From Nitrospira sp. (GTDB taxonomy: Bacteria > Nitrospirota > Nitrospiria > Nitrospirales > Nitrospiraceae), in the NCBI GenBank assembly GCA_005116945.1, contig SWDH01000042.1, positions 107,567 to 149,767 on the forward strand: a stretch of DNA of 42,201 nt. The letters are read 5' to 3'. The position numbers and the translations under genes were made by a program. The notes below the pieces were generated by a model. That model searched no databases, was not told the DNA's origin, and saw nothing but the letters and a program-made list of their open reading frames with translations. Of the stretch, positions 15,471-23,387 are shown in pieces; position 1 is the stretch's first letter; each line of letters starts with the position of its first letter.

Positions 15471-16007
15471 TGTGGCGCTTAGGACACCGACAATATCTCT
15501 TATGTGCTGATCCTGAAGACCCGTGCGAGGATTGGGCTGAATGGCGACTCGTCAGGGAAGATGCGATTCGATCCCAGACGCTTGTCTTTCTCTCGCCTAT
15601 TATGGTTCTTCACAATGGCTCATCGGTTTGGATTTCCCTTACGCGGGAAGGCGACAGCCGATGAAGAACCGACTAGATATGACTAACGAGGAGCCTCGCC
15701 CTTAACTCGACGGGCCGTTGTGATCCGGTGGACTAAGGTCTGCCATCTACACCTCCTCCTTGGTTCGGAGTGATTCGATGGGATGATGCGGAACTGCACA
15801 CCTGCTTCACACTACACATCAACCAGTGTGCAGACGGTTTCATCATTACTCCTCTTCAACAGAATATGTCAACGAACATCATCGTATTTTTTCAGGGTTG
15901 TCTAAGGCATAACACGTGCCATCCCGATACAGACTCGCAGGGAATCGCCGTTGAAGGCGAACCCTTTCAGCAACAGCAGTAACAATGAACCAACGCGATG
16001 GGGTCAG

Positions 16008-16037
16008 GCCTCATTGCACAGCCTGTGGCAATGAGGC
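16008..16037. terminator. Hairpin downstream of the C1q-like gene
   Basis: GCCTCATTGC and GCAATGAGGC form a perfect 10-bp stem with a 10-base loop, about 115 bp after the stop codon of the minus-strand gene. No clear T-run, so its role as a terminator is uncertain. Confidence 0.45.
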
Positions 16038-16152
16038 ATTCTTTGGAGTCTCCCACCCTCACCCCTTATTCTGCGTCTCTACCACCCGACCCGGAGTGTG
16101 GCTGGCCAAGGCCGCCGCACTTCGGTCACAACCCTCTTCGTTGTGGCCGTGG

Positions 16153-16653
16153 TCAATTGACCTTGAATGCCGAAAAAATGATGCTCGGCACCACGGGTTC
16201 ACCTTCCGGCTTTTTCACGATCAAACCGAGGCCAGGCGCCGACCCGGAGTAGACCACTTCAATCGTGTCGCCATTCCTCAACAGCTGCACGCCTTGGGAT
16301 ACCAGAACGGCGGTGAAGGACGCGTCAGGAATCACCTGCTCGGTGTTGGAATTGGCTACATCCTTGCCGTTGACCCTGAACCAGAGCCGTACCGAACCCG
16401 CAACTTTTCCGCCGACCTGCGCTGCCGCCATCAAGAAGTACGCCCCGTCGGCACGGACTGAAACGACACCGTTCTTATTAGTGAGGCCTCCGCCTGCGTC
16501 CGTCTTCATCGTGACGACATTCGGTTTGGTGTCCTTCGCGAGCTGCTCCTCGTTGTTCGAGGCTTGCAGGAACGATGCCAATTCCGCAAAGGAACTGCTA
16601 GCCGAGGCCAGAAGCGTGGCCGTGATCAACATTGCCATCAAAGTAGCTTTCAT
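16153..16653 (-). CDS. Secreted protein with C1q/TNF-like beta-sandwich pattern
   Basis: This 166-residue protein has a signal peptide (KATLMAMLITATLLASASSSFA). The mature part ends in a block that resembles the C1q/TNF jelly roll: GAYFLMAAAQVGG, then SVRLWFRVNGKDVANSNTEQ, then SQGVQLLRNGDTIEVVYSG, then IIFSAFKVN. The G.Y.. and F.v.. end strands in particular fit this fold, which in bacteria is often used in surface or spore-coat trimers. The start at 16653 is supported by AAGGAGA ahead of the ATG; the longer frame to 16857 is rejected. No cysteines are present in the mature part. The fold is an inference from the pattern and function is unknown. Confidence 0.65.
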   Translation of the reverse strand: MKATLMAMLITATLLASASSSFAELASFLQASNNEEQLAKDTKPNVVTMKTDAGGGLTNKNGVVSVRADGAYFLMAAAQVGGKVAGSVRLWFRVNGKDVANSNTEQVIPDASFTAVLVSQGVQLLRNGDTIEVVYSGSAPGLGLIVKKPEGEPVVPSIIFSAFKVN

Positions 16654-17427
16654 CTTCAGTCTCCTTTCCCTTGGTTGGAAATTAGACCATTTGCACGGGA
16701 GCCGCGCAAGCGACATACCATCGTCGATGGAAGTCGGCTGACTATTGGATGCGCTGCACGAGCCAGACCTCCTTGCAAATACCGAAGTCTCCTCACCGTT
16801 GCTCGTGTGTGCCCCGCATCTCTGTCTCCAGGCGAATCTCAGCTTCACCTCTTTCATGAGTGATCTTTGGTGTTTTAAGTGGAAAACGAACTGTGAAATG
16901 TCTTCTTATGAAGGGGGGGCTCGAGATCGAGGTGCTCTGTTCGGCATGACTCCCGTCCTCCATTACCGAGGAACGTGTCCTGCTCTGTACTAGCTCGCTC
17001 AGTAGCTCAATTCGTTGGATCGCCCCTATTTCATCCTGGGTGGAGACGCTTGGTCATGACGGGCTCACGATGTTTAGGCCGATCCACACAAGAGCAGGAT
17101 CTGACAATTTCTATCCGAATAACACGCCACTAATGTTCGTAAACAATACGCCGTAACTGTTGCCGTTTCAAGAGGTACGACTGCGAAAACATCTATCACG
17201 GGTTTTATTCGGATCGGGGGAAACAAAGGGGTTGGGAATCTTTTCTGATTGCTCAGTCTGGAAGACTATCCAAGATACCCTACTTCGCACCGATGCTTCT
17301 GACGCCCCTGCCCTGCAATTCAATTCGTTACCCAGGCACGAAGGACAGCAGGGTCACTTTGCTCGCGCATGTAAGAGCCTTGCAACAGAACTGCTAAAGT
17401 ACGCCGGCGTCATTGCGCAAGAAGCCT
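16654..17427. other. Long stretch without a supported gene
   Basis: About 770 bp between the C1q-like gene and the hsp20 terminator. The open frames, including 17160-17429, resemble no family. No repeat copies were seen. Confidence 0.45.
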
Positions 17428-17459
17428 GAAAAAAGAAGAGGCCCGCCGGAGCGGGCCTC
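17428..17459 (-). terminator. Rho-independent terminator of hsp20
   Basis: On the minus strand GAGGCCCGC/GCGGGCCTC pair around TCCG and are followed by TTCTTTTTTC. It lies 25 bp after the hsp20 stop codon. Confidence 0.9.
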
Positions 17460-17483
17460 TGTGCTGAACGGAAGGGTGATGAA

Positions 17484-17933
17484 TTAGCCGACTTTCACTT
17501 CAATCGCTTTCGGCTTTGCCTTCTCGGACTTAGGCAGTTGGAGATTCAGCACGCCATCCTTGAACTCCGCCCTGACCTTCTCTTCATCGACAAGGTCAGG
17601 CAATGTGAAGCTCCGGGCGAAGCTGCCATAGGAGCGTTCTACCCGATGGTACTTCTTGCCCTTCTCTTCCTTCTCATGCTTACGCTCGCCCTGAATCGTC
17701 AGGACACCATCTTCCAACGTGACCTTGACATCTTCTTTCTTCACATCAGGAATCTCTGCCTTGATCTGATACTCCCCGTCCGTTTCACTCACGTCCACGG
17801 ATGGAGCCCAGTCGGCAACGACCATCGTCTCCTTAGCGTTTGCCTGAGGCTGAGCTTGACCGTTAAATATCCGATTTAACCGATCCGACATCTCTTCGAG
17901 TTCACGAGATGGATTCCACCGTACGAGTGTCAT
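17484..17933 (-). CDS. Small heat-shock protein, Hsp20/alpha-crystallin family
   Basis: This 149-residue ATP-independent holdase chaperone has an N-terminal WNPSRELEEMSDRLNRIF segment typical of class A bacterial sHsps. The alpha-crystallin domain spans about 45-135 (DWAPSVDVSETDGEYQIKAEIP ... DGVLTIQGERK ... FKDGVLNLQLPK). The C-terminal I-x-V anchor is in KAIEVKV. The ATG at 17933 has GGAGG six bases ahead; the longer frame is rejected. No CIRCE element was seen upstream. A strong terminator follows the gene, so it is monocistronic. Confidence 0.95.
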   Translation of the reverse strand: MTLVRWNPSRELEEMSDRLNRIFNGQAQPQANAKETMVVADWAPSVDVSETDGEYQIKAEIPDVKKEDVKVTLEDGVLTIQGERKHEKEEKGKKYHRVERSYGSFARSFTLPDLVDEEKVRAEFKDGVLNLQLPKSEKAKPKAIEVKVG

Positions 17934-18117
17934 ACTAGACCTCCTTCTCATTCTTATATGTTGTCAGGAACGTATCGGCCGGCAGCGCGCGCTGTGCTGT
18001 CTATCTGGGAAAAGAGATAACTCGGACTGCTGCGGAGTCAAGAGGGCTGGCAATTATAGGAGCGGCACATTAAAGCTTCGCTTGCTTGCAGTCCAGAGCA
18101 TGAGGAGGATACTCGCG

Positions 18118-18242
18118 CAGGATGCTCAAAAAGGCCGTCCAGCAAGGCCGAAGGCGAATCGAAACCGGAGGCGTACCCTCAGGGGTACGTTGAGGATTTC
18201 GATGAACCGAGAACGCCGCTGGCGGGCTTTTTCAGCATCCTG
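18118..18242. repeat. Long palindromic repeat, family 1 (copy E), overlapping the citrate synthase stop
   Basis: This 125-bp element runs from CAGGATGCTCAAAAAGGCC to GGCTTTTTCAGCATCCTG, with centre GGAGGCGTACCC...GGGTACGTTGAGG. Its right end contains the TGA of the citrate synthase gene. Confidence 0.85.
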
Positions 18243-19380
18243 GTGGTTGGCGTTGCTCGATGGGCACATACGATCGCCCATGCTCACCGGAATAAATCTG
18301 GTCCGGACGGAACAATTTATTCTCGCGAAGCTGTTCAAGCCAGTGAGCAAGCCATCCCGACACCCGAGCCATTGCGAATAGCGGCGTGAACAGATCGGTC
18401 TCGATGCTCATCTTGTCGTAGACGATCCCGGAGTAGAAATCGACGTTGGGATAAATCCCCTTCCCCTTCAATAAGTCAGCTGCGATTCGCTCGACCTCAA
18501 CAGCCACCTCATAGAGCGGCGAACTTCCACTTTCCTTGAAGAGCTGCGCACACAGACCTTGTAGGATCGTCGCACGAGGATCTTTAACCTTGTACACCCG
18601 GTGACCGAATCCCATGAGTCGCTGTTTTGCGCGAAGCTGTGTTTCAAGGTACGATTGGGCCTTCGCTGGCTCACCAATCTCCTTCAGCATCTGCACCACT
18701 TCTTCATTCGCTCCGCCATGTAAAGGCCCCTTCAGAGCCCCGATTGAGGAGGCGACAACGGTATAGGGATCGGCCAGAGTCGAAGCGGTCACCATACCGG
18801 TAAAGGTTGAGGCATTCATCGTATGCTCGGCATGGAGGATCAGGCAGTCGTCGAAAATACTGGCCCACAAGGGAAGCGGCTCCTTATCAGTCAACATGTA
18901 GAGAAAGTTTTCAGAAAACCCAAGATCGTCGCGCGGTGGGATGCACTCATTCCCATACCGCAGGCGAGCCCAGGCCGCGACGATTGTCGGCAGTTTTGCC
19001 ACGAGACGGACGGCAGACCAATAGTTGTTGTCGACGTCCTGAACATTCCGGCCTGGATAAAACATCCCTAACGCGGCAACCGCCGCCTGCAAGGCGTCCA
19101 TGGGGTGCCCTTGCTCCGGAAGGCATTTCAATAAATCGACAATCCTGAACTTGATCCGTCGGTGATGGACGATATCCTCATTCCATCGCGCGAATTGCGG
19201 TTGAGTGGGAAGATGTCCGAATAGCAATAAATAGGCAGTCTCAAGATAGGACGACCTCTGACAGAGTTCTTCGACGCGGATACCGCGGTATTCCAGCACG
19301 CCACGCTGTCCATCCACATCGCTGATTGCAGATTTGGCTGCAGGGACCCCAGCGAGCCCCGGCATAAAATCATGTGGCAT
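18232..19380 (-). CDS. gltA: Citrate synthase
   Basis: This 382-residue enzyme condenses acetyl-CoA and oxaloacetate into citrate. Nitrospira-type bacteria fix CO2 by the reverse TCA cycle, where ATP-independent citrate cleavage by a reversible citrate synthase or a separate lyase is debated. Active-site blocks are present: HAEHTMNASTF (first catalytic histidine), GPLHGGANE (second), MGFGHRVYKVKDPRA (substrate arginine and histidine), and NVDFYSGIVY with the catalytic aspartate. The length fits the short type II-like class (CitZ), not the longer E. coli enzyme. AGGA precedes the ATG. The last residues (PPGC) are encoded by the end of a palindromic repeat. No terminator other than that repeat is seen. 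Confidence 0.93.
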   Translation of the reverse strand: MPHDFMPGLAGVPAAKSAISDVDGQRGVLEYRGIRVEELCQRSSYLETAYLLLFGHLPTQPQFARWNEDIVHHRRIKFRIVDLLKCLPEQGHPMDALQAAVAALGMFYPGRNVQDVDNNYWSAVRLVAKLPTIVAAWARLRYGNECIPPRDDLGFSENFLYMLTDKEPLPLWASIFDDCLILHAEHTMNASTFTGMVTASTLADPYTVVASSIGALKGPLHGGANEEVVQMLKEIGEPAKAQSYLETQLRAKQRLMGFGHRVYKVKDPRATILQGLCAQLFKESGSSPLYEVAVEVERIAADLLKGKGIYPNVDFYSGIVYDKMSIETDLFTPLFAMARVSGWLAHWLEQLRENKLFRPDQIYSGEHGRSYVPIEQRQPPGC

Positions 19381-19544
19381 AATCCTGCCCCCTCAGATGG
19401 AAAAATATATGACGCGTGAAGACAGTCTATCATGAACGGTGTGACAGGATCTTGAATTGACCCCGTATCGGTTGGCATACTGATCTTGTGGGCACGTGTA
19501 GACGGAGAACAGTCGACACCCGTACTGTCGCTGACCTTCATTGG

Positions 19545-19988
19545 ATGTCTTGTTCCAGGCTTCACGGTGAGGACTTGAACAGACTGTGGAGGTACGCGGT
19601 AACATTTCGCTTATCCCTCCTGTTGATCCCGTTCAGCCTGAGCCCGTTGTGGACAGCCTCCTTCGTCCAAGCCGACGGCGAGACCCCGGTGTTTGCCGTC
19701 GTGAGCGAGGCGCCAAAAGACAAAGCGCGAGTGTCGGCGAAGGTCTCGGTGAATGACGTCGTGTCAGATATGAAGCTGCTTGCATCTGAGACGATTTTGA
19801 ACAATCTCATCTGGAAAAAACTCGAAATTTGCCATGCCATGAAAATGGAAGGATACAAAGTCGCTGAGGGATTTCAGGTTGTCACAATACATGTGATCGA
19901 CGCCGGCATGTTGCCGATGTCCTTGCAATCTTTTGCTGGTGATTGCTTGATTAAGAAAGCGGTGGAGATCGCGCCGCTGGTCGACTAG
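19545..19988 (+). CDS. Small secreted protein, unknown family
   Basis: A protein of about 147 residues with a signal peptide (RLSLLLIPFSLSPLWTASFVQA) and a mature part of about 110 residues (VVSEAPKDKARVSAKVSVND ... IWKKLEICHAMKMEGYKVAEGF). It is not recognised. The mature part has two cysteines and an alternating pattern suggesting an alpha/beta periplasmic domain. The start is uncertain: the ATG at 19545 has no clear ribosome-binding site, a TTG at 19575 is also possible, and the frame is open further upstream to 19488. It is divergent from citrate synthase. A family 1 repeat begins two bases after its stop codon. Confidence 0.55.
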   Translation: MSCSRLHGEDLNRLWRYAVTFRLSLLLIPFSLSPLWTASFVQADGETPVFAVVSEAPKDKARVSAKVSVNDVVSDMKLLASETILNNLIWKKLEICHAMKMEGYKVAEGFQVVTIHVIDAGMLPMSLQSFAGDCLIKKAVEIAPLVD

Positions 19989-19990
19989 CA

Positions 19991-20110
19991 AGGTGCTGAA
20001 ACAGGCTGCCAGCAGCGTTCTCACTTCGCTCAGAGGCTCAACGTACCGAAGCGTACGCCTCACCTCTTCGCTCGCTGCGGCCTTGCTGAACGGCCTTTTT
20101 GAGCATCCTG
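19991..20110. repeat. Long palindromic repeat, family 1 (copy F)
   Basis: This 120-bp copy runs from AGGTGCTGAAACAGGCTGCC to GGCCTTTTTGAGCATCCTG, with centre ACGTACCGAAGCGTACGCCTC. It follows a stop codon at once. Confidence 0.8.
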
Positions 20111-20194
20111 GGCGTAGTCCTCTGTTGACCCATGCAGTCGACCAGGAAAACCTAACAGTTAAGAGAGTTTTCTACAGTCTGTTAGCCTGAATGG

Positions 20195-20581
20195 TTAGGC
20201 AATGCGGCATTCCGGGCAAGAGATGGGCTCTTCTGCTGCCTCGCATTCTTCGGCAGTTAAGGGAAAGAATTGTTCACACTGCCTGCACGGGCGAATTTCG
20301 AAGTAGGCGACTCCCTTGTCGTCGATGTCGGTAGGTAAGAGCAATTCGAGTGGATCATATCCGATCGTGCCACCGTCGGAAAATTTGACGATAGCCAAAC
20401 GTTCGTTAAAGACCTCGAAGGTGCCTTCTTGCCCTTTTCGAGCCAAGACATGCCCGAGAACACACACCGGTTGTCCCTTACGCTTTGTACGGAGATGTCG
20501 CAGAGTGTGCTGGGTATCCGTGGCACAAGAAAACTGACCGGTTGAGCTCGTTCCGAAGATTGGCGTTGGCATCATGGGCAT
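20195..20581 (-). CDS. Small zinc-ribbon protein, unknown function
   Basis: This 128-residue protein has a C-terminal zinc-ribbon pattern CRQC ... CPEC separated by about 20 residues, and a middle strand-rich part (EVFNERLAIVKFSDGGTIGYDPLELLLP) that resembles a small SH3-like barrel. It could bind nucleic acid or a protein partner; the family is not recognised. The minus strand reads TGGTATAAATGCCC, so a TATAAA lies directly at the start codon with no clear ribosome-binding site. The true start may be one of the later methionines (MPMM), or the gene may be poorly translated. Confidence 0.6.
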   Translation of the reverse strand: MPMMPTPIFGTSSTGQFSCATDTQHTLRHLRTKRKGQPVCVLGHVLARKGQEGTFEVFNERLAIVKFSDGGTIGYDPLELLLPTDIDDKGVAYFEIRPCRQCEQFFPLTAEECEAAEEPISCPECRIA

Positions 20582-20725
20582 TTATACCAGTAGAATGAGA
20601 CCCATGTATCACAGGGGTAAAAATGGCGTCAAGGAGGCGAGACGCTTGGCAGCCTGTTAAAAAACTCGTTTAATACACCATCTCTCGGCGGAATCTTCCA
20701 TGCGGTGCCGAGACCGGATTAACCT
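20582..20725. other. Short intergenic stretch before repeat copy G
   Basis: Contains a single arm-like piece (GCAGCCTGTTAAAAAACTCG near 20649) of the family 1 repeat. No gene. Confidence 0.4.
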
Positions 20726-20854
20726 CAGGATGCTCAAAAAGGCCAGCCACGTCGTTCGTGAAGCGTGAACCGTCCGAATCTGGAAACGAACGACGCTTCA
20801 CGAGATACGCTTCACGGGTTTCGAACTGCCGCTGGCGGACTTTTTCAGCATCCT
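20726..20854. repeat. Long palindromic repeat, family 1 (copy G, alternative core)
   Basis: The ends CAGGATGCTCAAAAAGGCC and GGCGGACTTTTTCAGCATCCTG match copy E. The core is different: GTCGTTCGTGAAGCGTGA faces GAACGACGCTTCACGAGA, with a second CGCTTCACG following. A different palindrome has replaced the usual centre. Confidence 0.8.
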
Positions 20855-20875
20855 GCTTACACAAGGAGTTCGAAC

Positions 20876-21226
20876 ATGGCTGAGATAACGATCTACCAGA
20901 AACCGACTTGCAGTACCTGTCGTCAAGCAGTGCAGTTGTTACAAGAAAGCGGCAAACCATTTAAAGCGGTCAATTACTATGAGAAGCCCTTCACCAAGGC
21001 GCAACTCAAAAGCCTGTTGAAGAAAGCTGGGCTGTCGCCAAAAGATATACTGAGAAGCAAAGAGGACATCTACAAAGAACTCGGTTTGGCGAAAAAGACT
21101 CTTTCCGATGACCAATGGCTCGACCTGCTCGTAGCCAATCCCGATCTCATCCAGCGTCCGATTGTCGAGAAGGGCGAGAAGGCGATATTAGCCAGACCGG
21201 CGGAGTCTATAAAAGAACTGCTGTAG
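20876..21226 (+). CDS. Spx/ArsC-family thioredoxin-fold protein
   Basis: This 116-residue protein of the ArsC/Spx/YffB family starts ITIYQKPTCSTCRQAVQLL, with the C-x-x-C motif at about residues 11-14, as in Spx and unlike the C-x-x-x-x-x-R of plasmid arsenate reductase. LSDDQWLDLLVANPDLIQRPIVEKG near residues 80-105 is the family's N/H-P-L-I-x-R-P-I block. It could be a glutaredoxin-like arsenate reductase or a redox regulator. There is no ars operon around it. AAGGAG stands eight bases before the ATG. The gene is bracketed by two copies of repeat family 1 in opposite orientation. Confidence 0.85.
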   Translation: MAEITIYQKPTCSTCRQAVQLLQESGKPFKAVNYYEKPFTKAQLKSLLKKAGLSPKDILRSKEDIYKELGLAKKTLSDDQWLDLLVANPDLIQRPIVEKGEKAILARPAESIKELL

Positions 21227-21349
21227 CAGGCTGTTGAAAAAATCTGCCAGCATCGTTCTCGCATCGTTCCGACCCTCAACGTACCCCAAGGGTACGCCTC
21301 GAGCCTTCACTCGCTACGGCCTTGCTGGACGGCCTTTTTGAACAGCCTG
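21227..21349. repeat. Long palindromic repeat, family 1 (copy H)
   Basis: The repeat starts right after the TAG of the Spx/ArsC-like gene: CAGGCTGTTGAAAAAATC ... GGACGGCCTTTTTGAACAGCCTG, with centre ACGTACCCC...GGGTACGCCTC. Its ends read CAGGCTGTT/AACAGCCTG instead of CAGGATGCT/AGCATCCTG. Confidence 0.85.
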
Positions 21350-21418
21350 TTAGCCAGCTCTACATCCGGGATTGAGCAGGCCCGGCCTGCGGGGGCTGGC
21401 TCGTTAGCTTTGAGAAAT

Positions 21419-22618
21419 CTAGGAACTTCCTGCATTCATCCGCAGAGCACCGGACGTCCTGTCTACGCTGACGGTGACTGCCCCATCTAATACTTGTAAA
21501 AGTACATCGCCAGCCAATTGTCGCCGCCAGCCATGAAGGATAGGTATATTGAGAACTGTGCGATTCTGCTTCGCTTCCACGAGTGTTTGTAGATCGGCGC
21601 TGGTAGCGAGCATAGTCGGGGCAATCCCCTCCTCTGCGGCACGGGCCTTCAACACAGCTTGCAGAAGCTCGACGATACCGGTCGACTCAGGGTCCGGCTT
21701 TCGTTCAGAAGGAACTTCCGGCCATGCAGACGGCGGGAGCGCCAGTGCCGATGTGATGGCGGCCAAGAGCTGTACGCCGTGTCGATCGACCTCGGAAGAA
21801 TGGACGCCGCGGAGACCACGGAGATCGTTGACCGATTTGGGAGGGTGACGTGCGAGTTGAAGCAGCACCTCATCTCGCATCACACGTCCACGCGGCACGT
21901 TCCGGCGGCGAGCTTCCGTTTCTCGCCAAACAGCCAATTCACGCAGCACCGCAGCCCCTTTGGGTTTGAGCGTGTCCCATCCCCTGATTCGTTGATATCG
22001 TTCCTGCGGCTCCCGGTTTTTTTCTCCCACCACTGTTTCAAGACGAGCAAATTCCTCCCTCACCCATTCCGAACGACCGAGTGTCTTCAGGCGATCCTGT
22101 AAATGCGTATGGATGGACAGAAGGAACTCGACATCTTCCAAGGCGTAGGCAATTTGGTCATCCGAGAGTGGCCGCGCACTCCAGTTGGTAAAGGTATGGG
22201 CTTTCGCCAGCTTCGTGCCGTGGAGTCGCTGAACCAAGTTCGCGTAGGCAACCTGGGCGCCATACCCGACCATGGCGGCGGCAATCTGTGTATCGAAAAA
22301 TGGTTTTGGGACTTGCCCCGCATGAAGAGTAAATAGATCGAGATCTTGCCGCCCGGCATGGAAAACTTTCTCAATCTTGGTGTCGCACATGAGTTCCCAG
22401 AGGACATCGAGCGATCCGTTGGCTTGCACGGCAGGAAAATCGATGACCGCTGCCGTGGTGGCAGTAGCAACCTGGATCAGTTCGAGCCGTGGGATAAAGG
22501 TGTCTTCCCCGACGAATTCTGTATCCAACGCCAGACGAGGACTCTGTCGCAATGTGTGACAGAGTGATTCAAGCGCAGACTGGTCCGTCACATACGGCGG
22601 AAGTGAATGAGGTGTCAT
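21419..22618 (-). CDS. rnd: Ribonuclease D family 3'-5' exonuclease with HRDC domain
   Basis: This 399-residue DEDDy exonuclease trims the 3' ends of tRNA precursors and other stable RNAs. Exo I is LDTEF with D32 and E34; Exo II is FHAGRQDLDLF near residue 92; Exo III is YALEDVEFLL with the Y-x-x-x-D signature near 160. An HRDC nucleic-acid-binding domain follows at about 210-290 (LRELAVWRETEARRRNVPRGRVMRDEVLLQLAR), and a second, weaker HRDC-like region ends the protein. The ATG at 22618 leaves seven bases after the J-domain gene. The alternative at 22675 overlaps that gene by 50 bp. The two genes are likely cotranscribed. Confidence 0.88.
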   Translation of the reverse strand: MTPHSLPPYVTDQSALESLCHTLRQSPRLALDTEFVGEDTFIPRLELIQVATATTAAVIDFPAVQANGSLDVLWELMCDTKIEKVFHAGRQDLDLFTLHAGQVPKPFFDTQIAAAMVGYGAQVAYANLVQRLHGTKLAKAHTFTNWSARPLSDDQIAYALEDVEFLLSIHTHLQDRLKTLGRSEWVREEFARLETVVGEKNREPQERYQRIRGWDTLKPKGAAVLRELAVWRETEARRRNVPRGRVMRDEVLLQLARHPPKSVNDLRGLRGVHSSEVDRHGVQLLAAITSALALPPSAWPEVPSERKPDPESTGIVELLQAVLKARAAEEGIAPTMLATSADLQTLVEAKQNRTVLNIPILHGWRRQLAGDVLLQVLDGAVTVSVDRTSGALRMNAGSS

Positions 22619-22625
22619 AGGTATG

Positions 22626-23258
22626 TCATTCTGTCGGGCGATAGGTGGCGTCTGGTGACCGTGGAGGTTCGACATTGCTGAGGCTCAAATATTCCTTCAA
22701 AAACTGATAGGCTTCCAACATGCGGCGCAATTCAGGCTCGGCGCTGCGATCGCCATTATTCGAATCGGGATGGAGTTGCTTGGCCTTGTGACGAAATGAT
22801 GCGGTCACGTCGGCGAGCGAGCTGCCGAATTCCACACCCATCGCGGCATAGGCATCCATCGCATTGTTGATACCGCTCGATCCTTGTGACAGGTCGCCGC
22901 CTCCCCCACCAGCCGCTTTCAACATATCGGCGAGGCTGATCTTCTTGCGCCGTCGGCGAGGACGCTCTCGTATTTCGCTGTCGAAATCGTCCCAGCGGTC
23001 CTCGACAAATTCAAGACGAGACTCCAAACGCATCGCACCGGAAAGGTCGCGGATCTCTCGAATCTCTTCTTCAATCTGGGCCAGCGATTTGATGACTTCC
23101 TCCAGCCCCTCTTCAACACGAAAGAAGCTGTCGACCCGTTCCTGCATCATCGTATCAACGGCAAGCTCCAGACTCTCTTCGGCTTTTGGGCGCAACGACT
23201 CGATGCGCCGCCTCATTCCATTCTGAAATCTGATAAATTTGCTCTGTGAAAATGCCAT
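22626..23258 (-). CDS. J-domain protein with long coiled-coil N-terminus
   Basis: This 210-residue protein has a helical, charged first half (SLRPKAEESLELAVDTMMQE ... EEEIREIRDL) likely to form a coiled coil, a basic linker (RERPRRRRKKISLADML), a glycine stretch, and a C-terminal J domain at about 135-195. The J domain has the HPD tripeptide (KQLHPDSNNGDRSAEPELRRMLEAYQFLKEYL) that stimulates DnaK ATPase activity. The J domain sits at the C-terminus instead of the N-terminus, so it is not DnaJ but a specialised co-chaperone. It lies directly upstream of rnd. Its client is unknown. Confidence 0.85.
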   Translation of the reverse strand: MAFSQSKFIRFQNGMRRRIESLRPKAEESLELAVDTMMQERVDSFFRVEEGLEEVIKSLAQIEEEIREIRDLSGAMRLESRLEFVEDRWDDFDSEIRERPRRRRKKISLADMLKAAGGGGGDLSQGSSGINNAMDAYAAMGVEFGSSLADVTASFRHKAKQLHPDSNNGDRSAEPELRRMLEAYQFLKEYLSLSNVEPPRSPDATYRPTE

Positions 23259-23387
23259 GTCAGTCAGACTCTCTTCTCGAGCCCGGACCTTTTAGGGATA
23301 ATCCGGGTTCGGGGGCGCATTGTAGCATAGGCTGGTTGTATGCCAGAAGAGGAGTAGAAATAGCCAGGATTTTAATGGGTTGGATCG

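Larger units (their letters stand above)
15330..16152. other. Long gene-free stretch with two hairpins
   Basis: About 820 bp without a supported gene. Hairpins occur at 15433-15470 and 16008-16037. Open frames on the plus strand (15452-15664 and 15770-15982) resemble no family and lack ribosome-binding sites. Confidence 0.45.

Noticed and set aside
15452-15664. 70-residue frame next to a hairpin
   Set aside because: Starts in the hairpin loop, no ribosome-binding site, no family.
16985-17060. A tRNA-like stretch with AGCTCA
   Set aside because: No acceptor stem pairing, no T-loop GTTCGA motif and no cloverleaf could be drawn.
17160-17429. 89-residue plus-strand frame before the hsp20 terminator
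   Set aside because: TTG start without a ribosome-binding site, no family, and it ends inside the terminator of the opposite gene.
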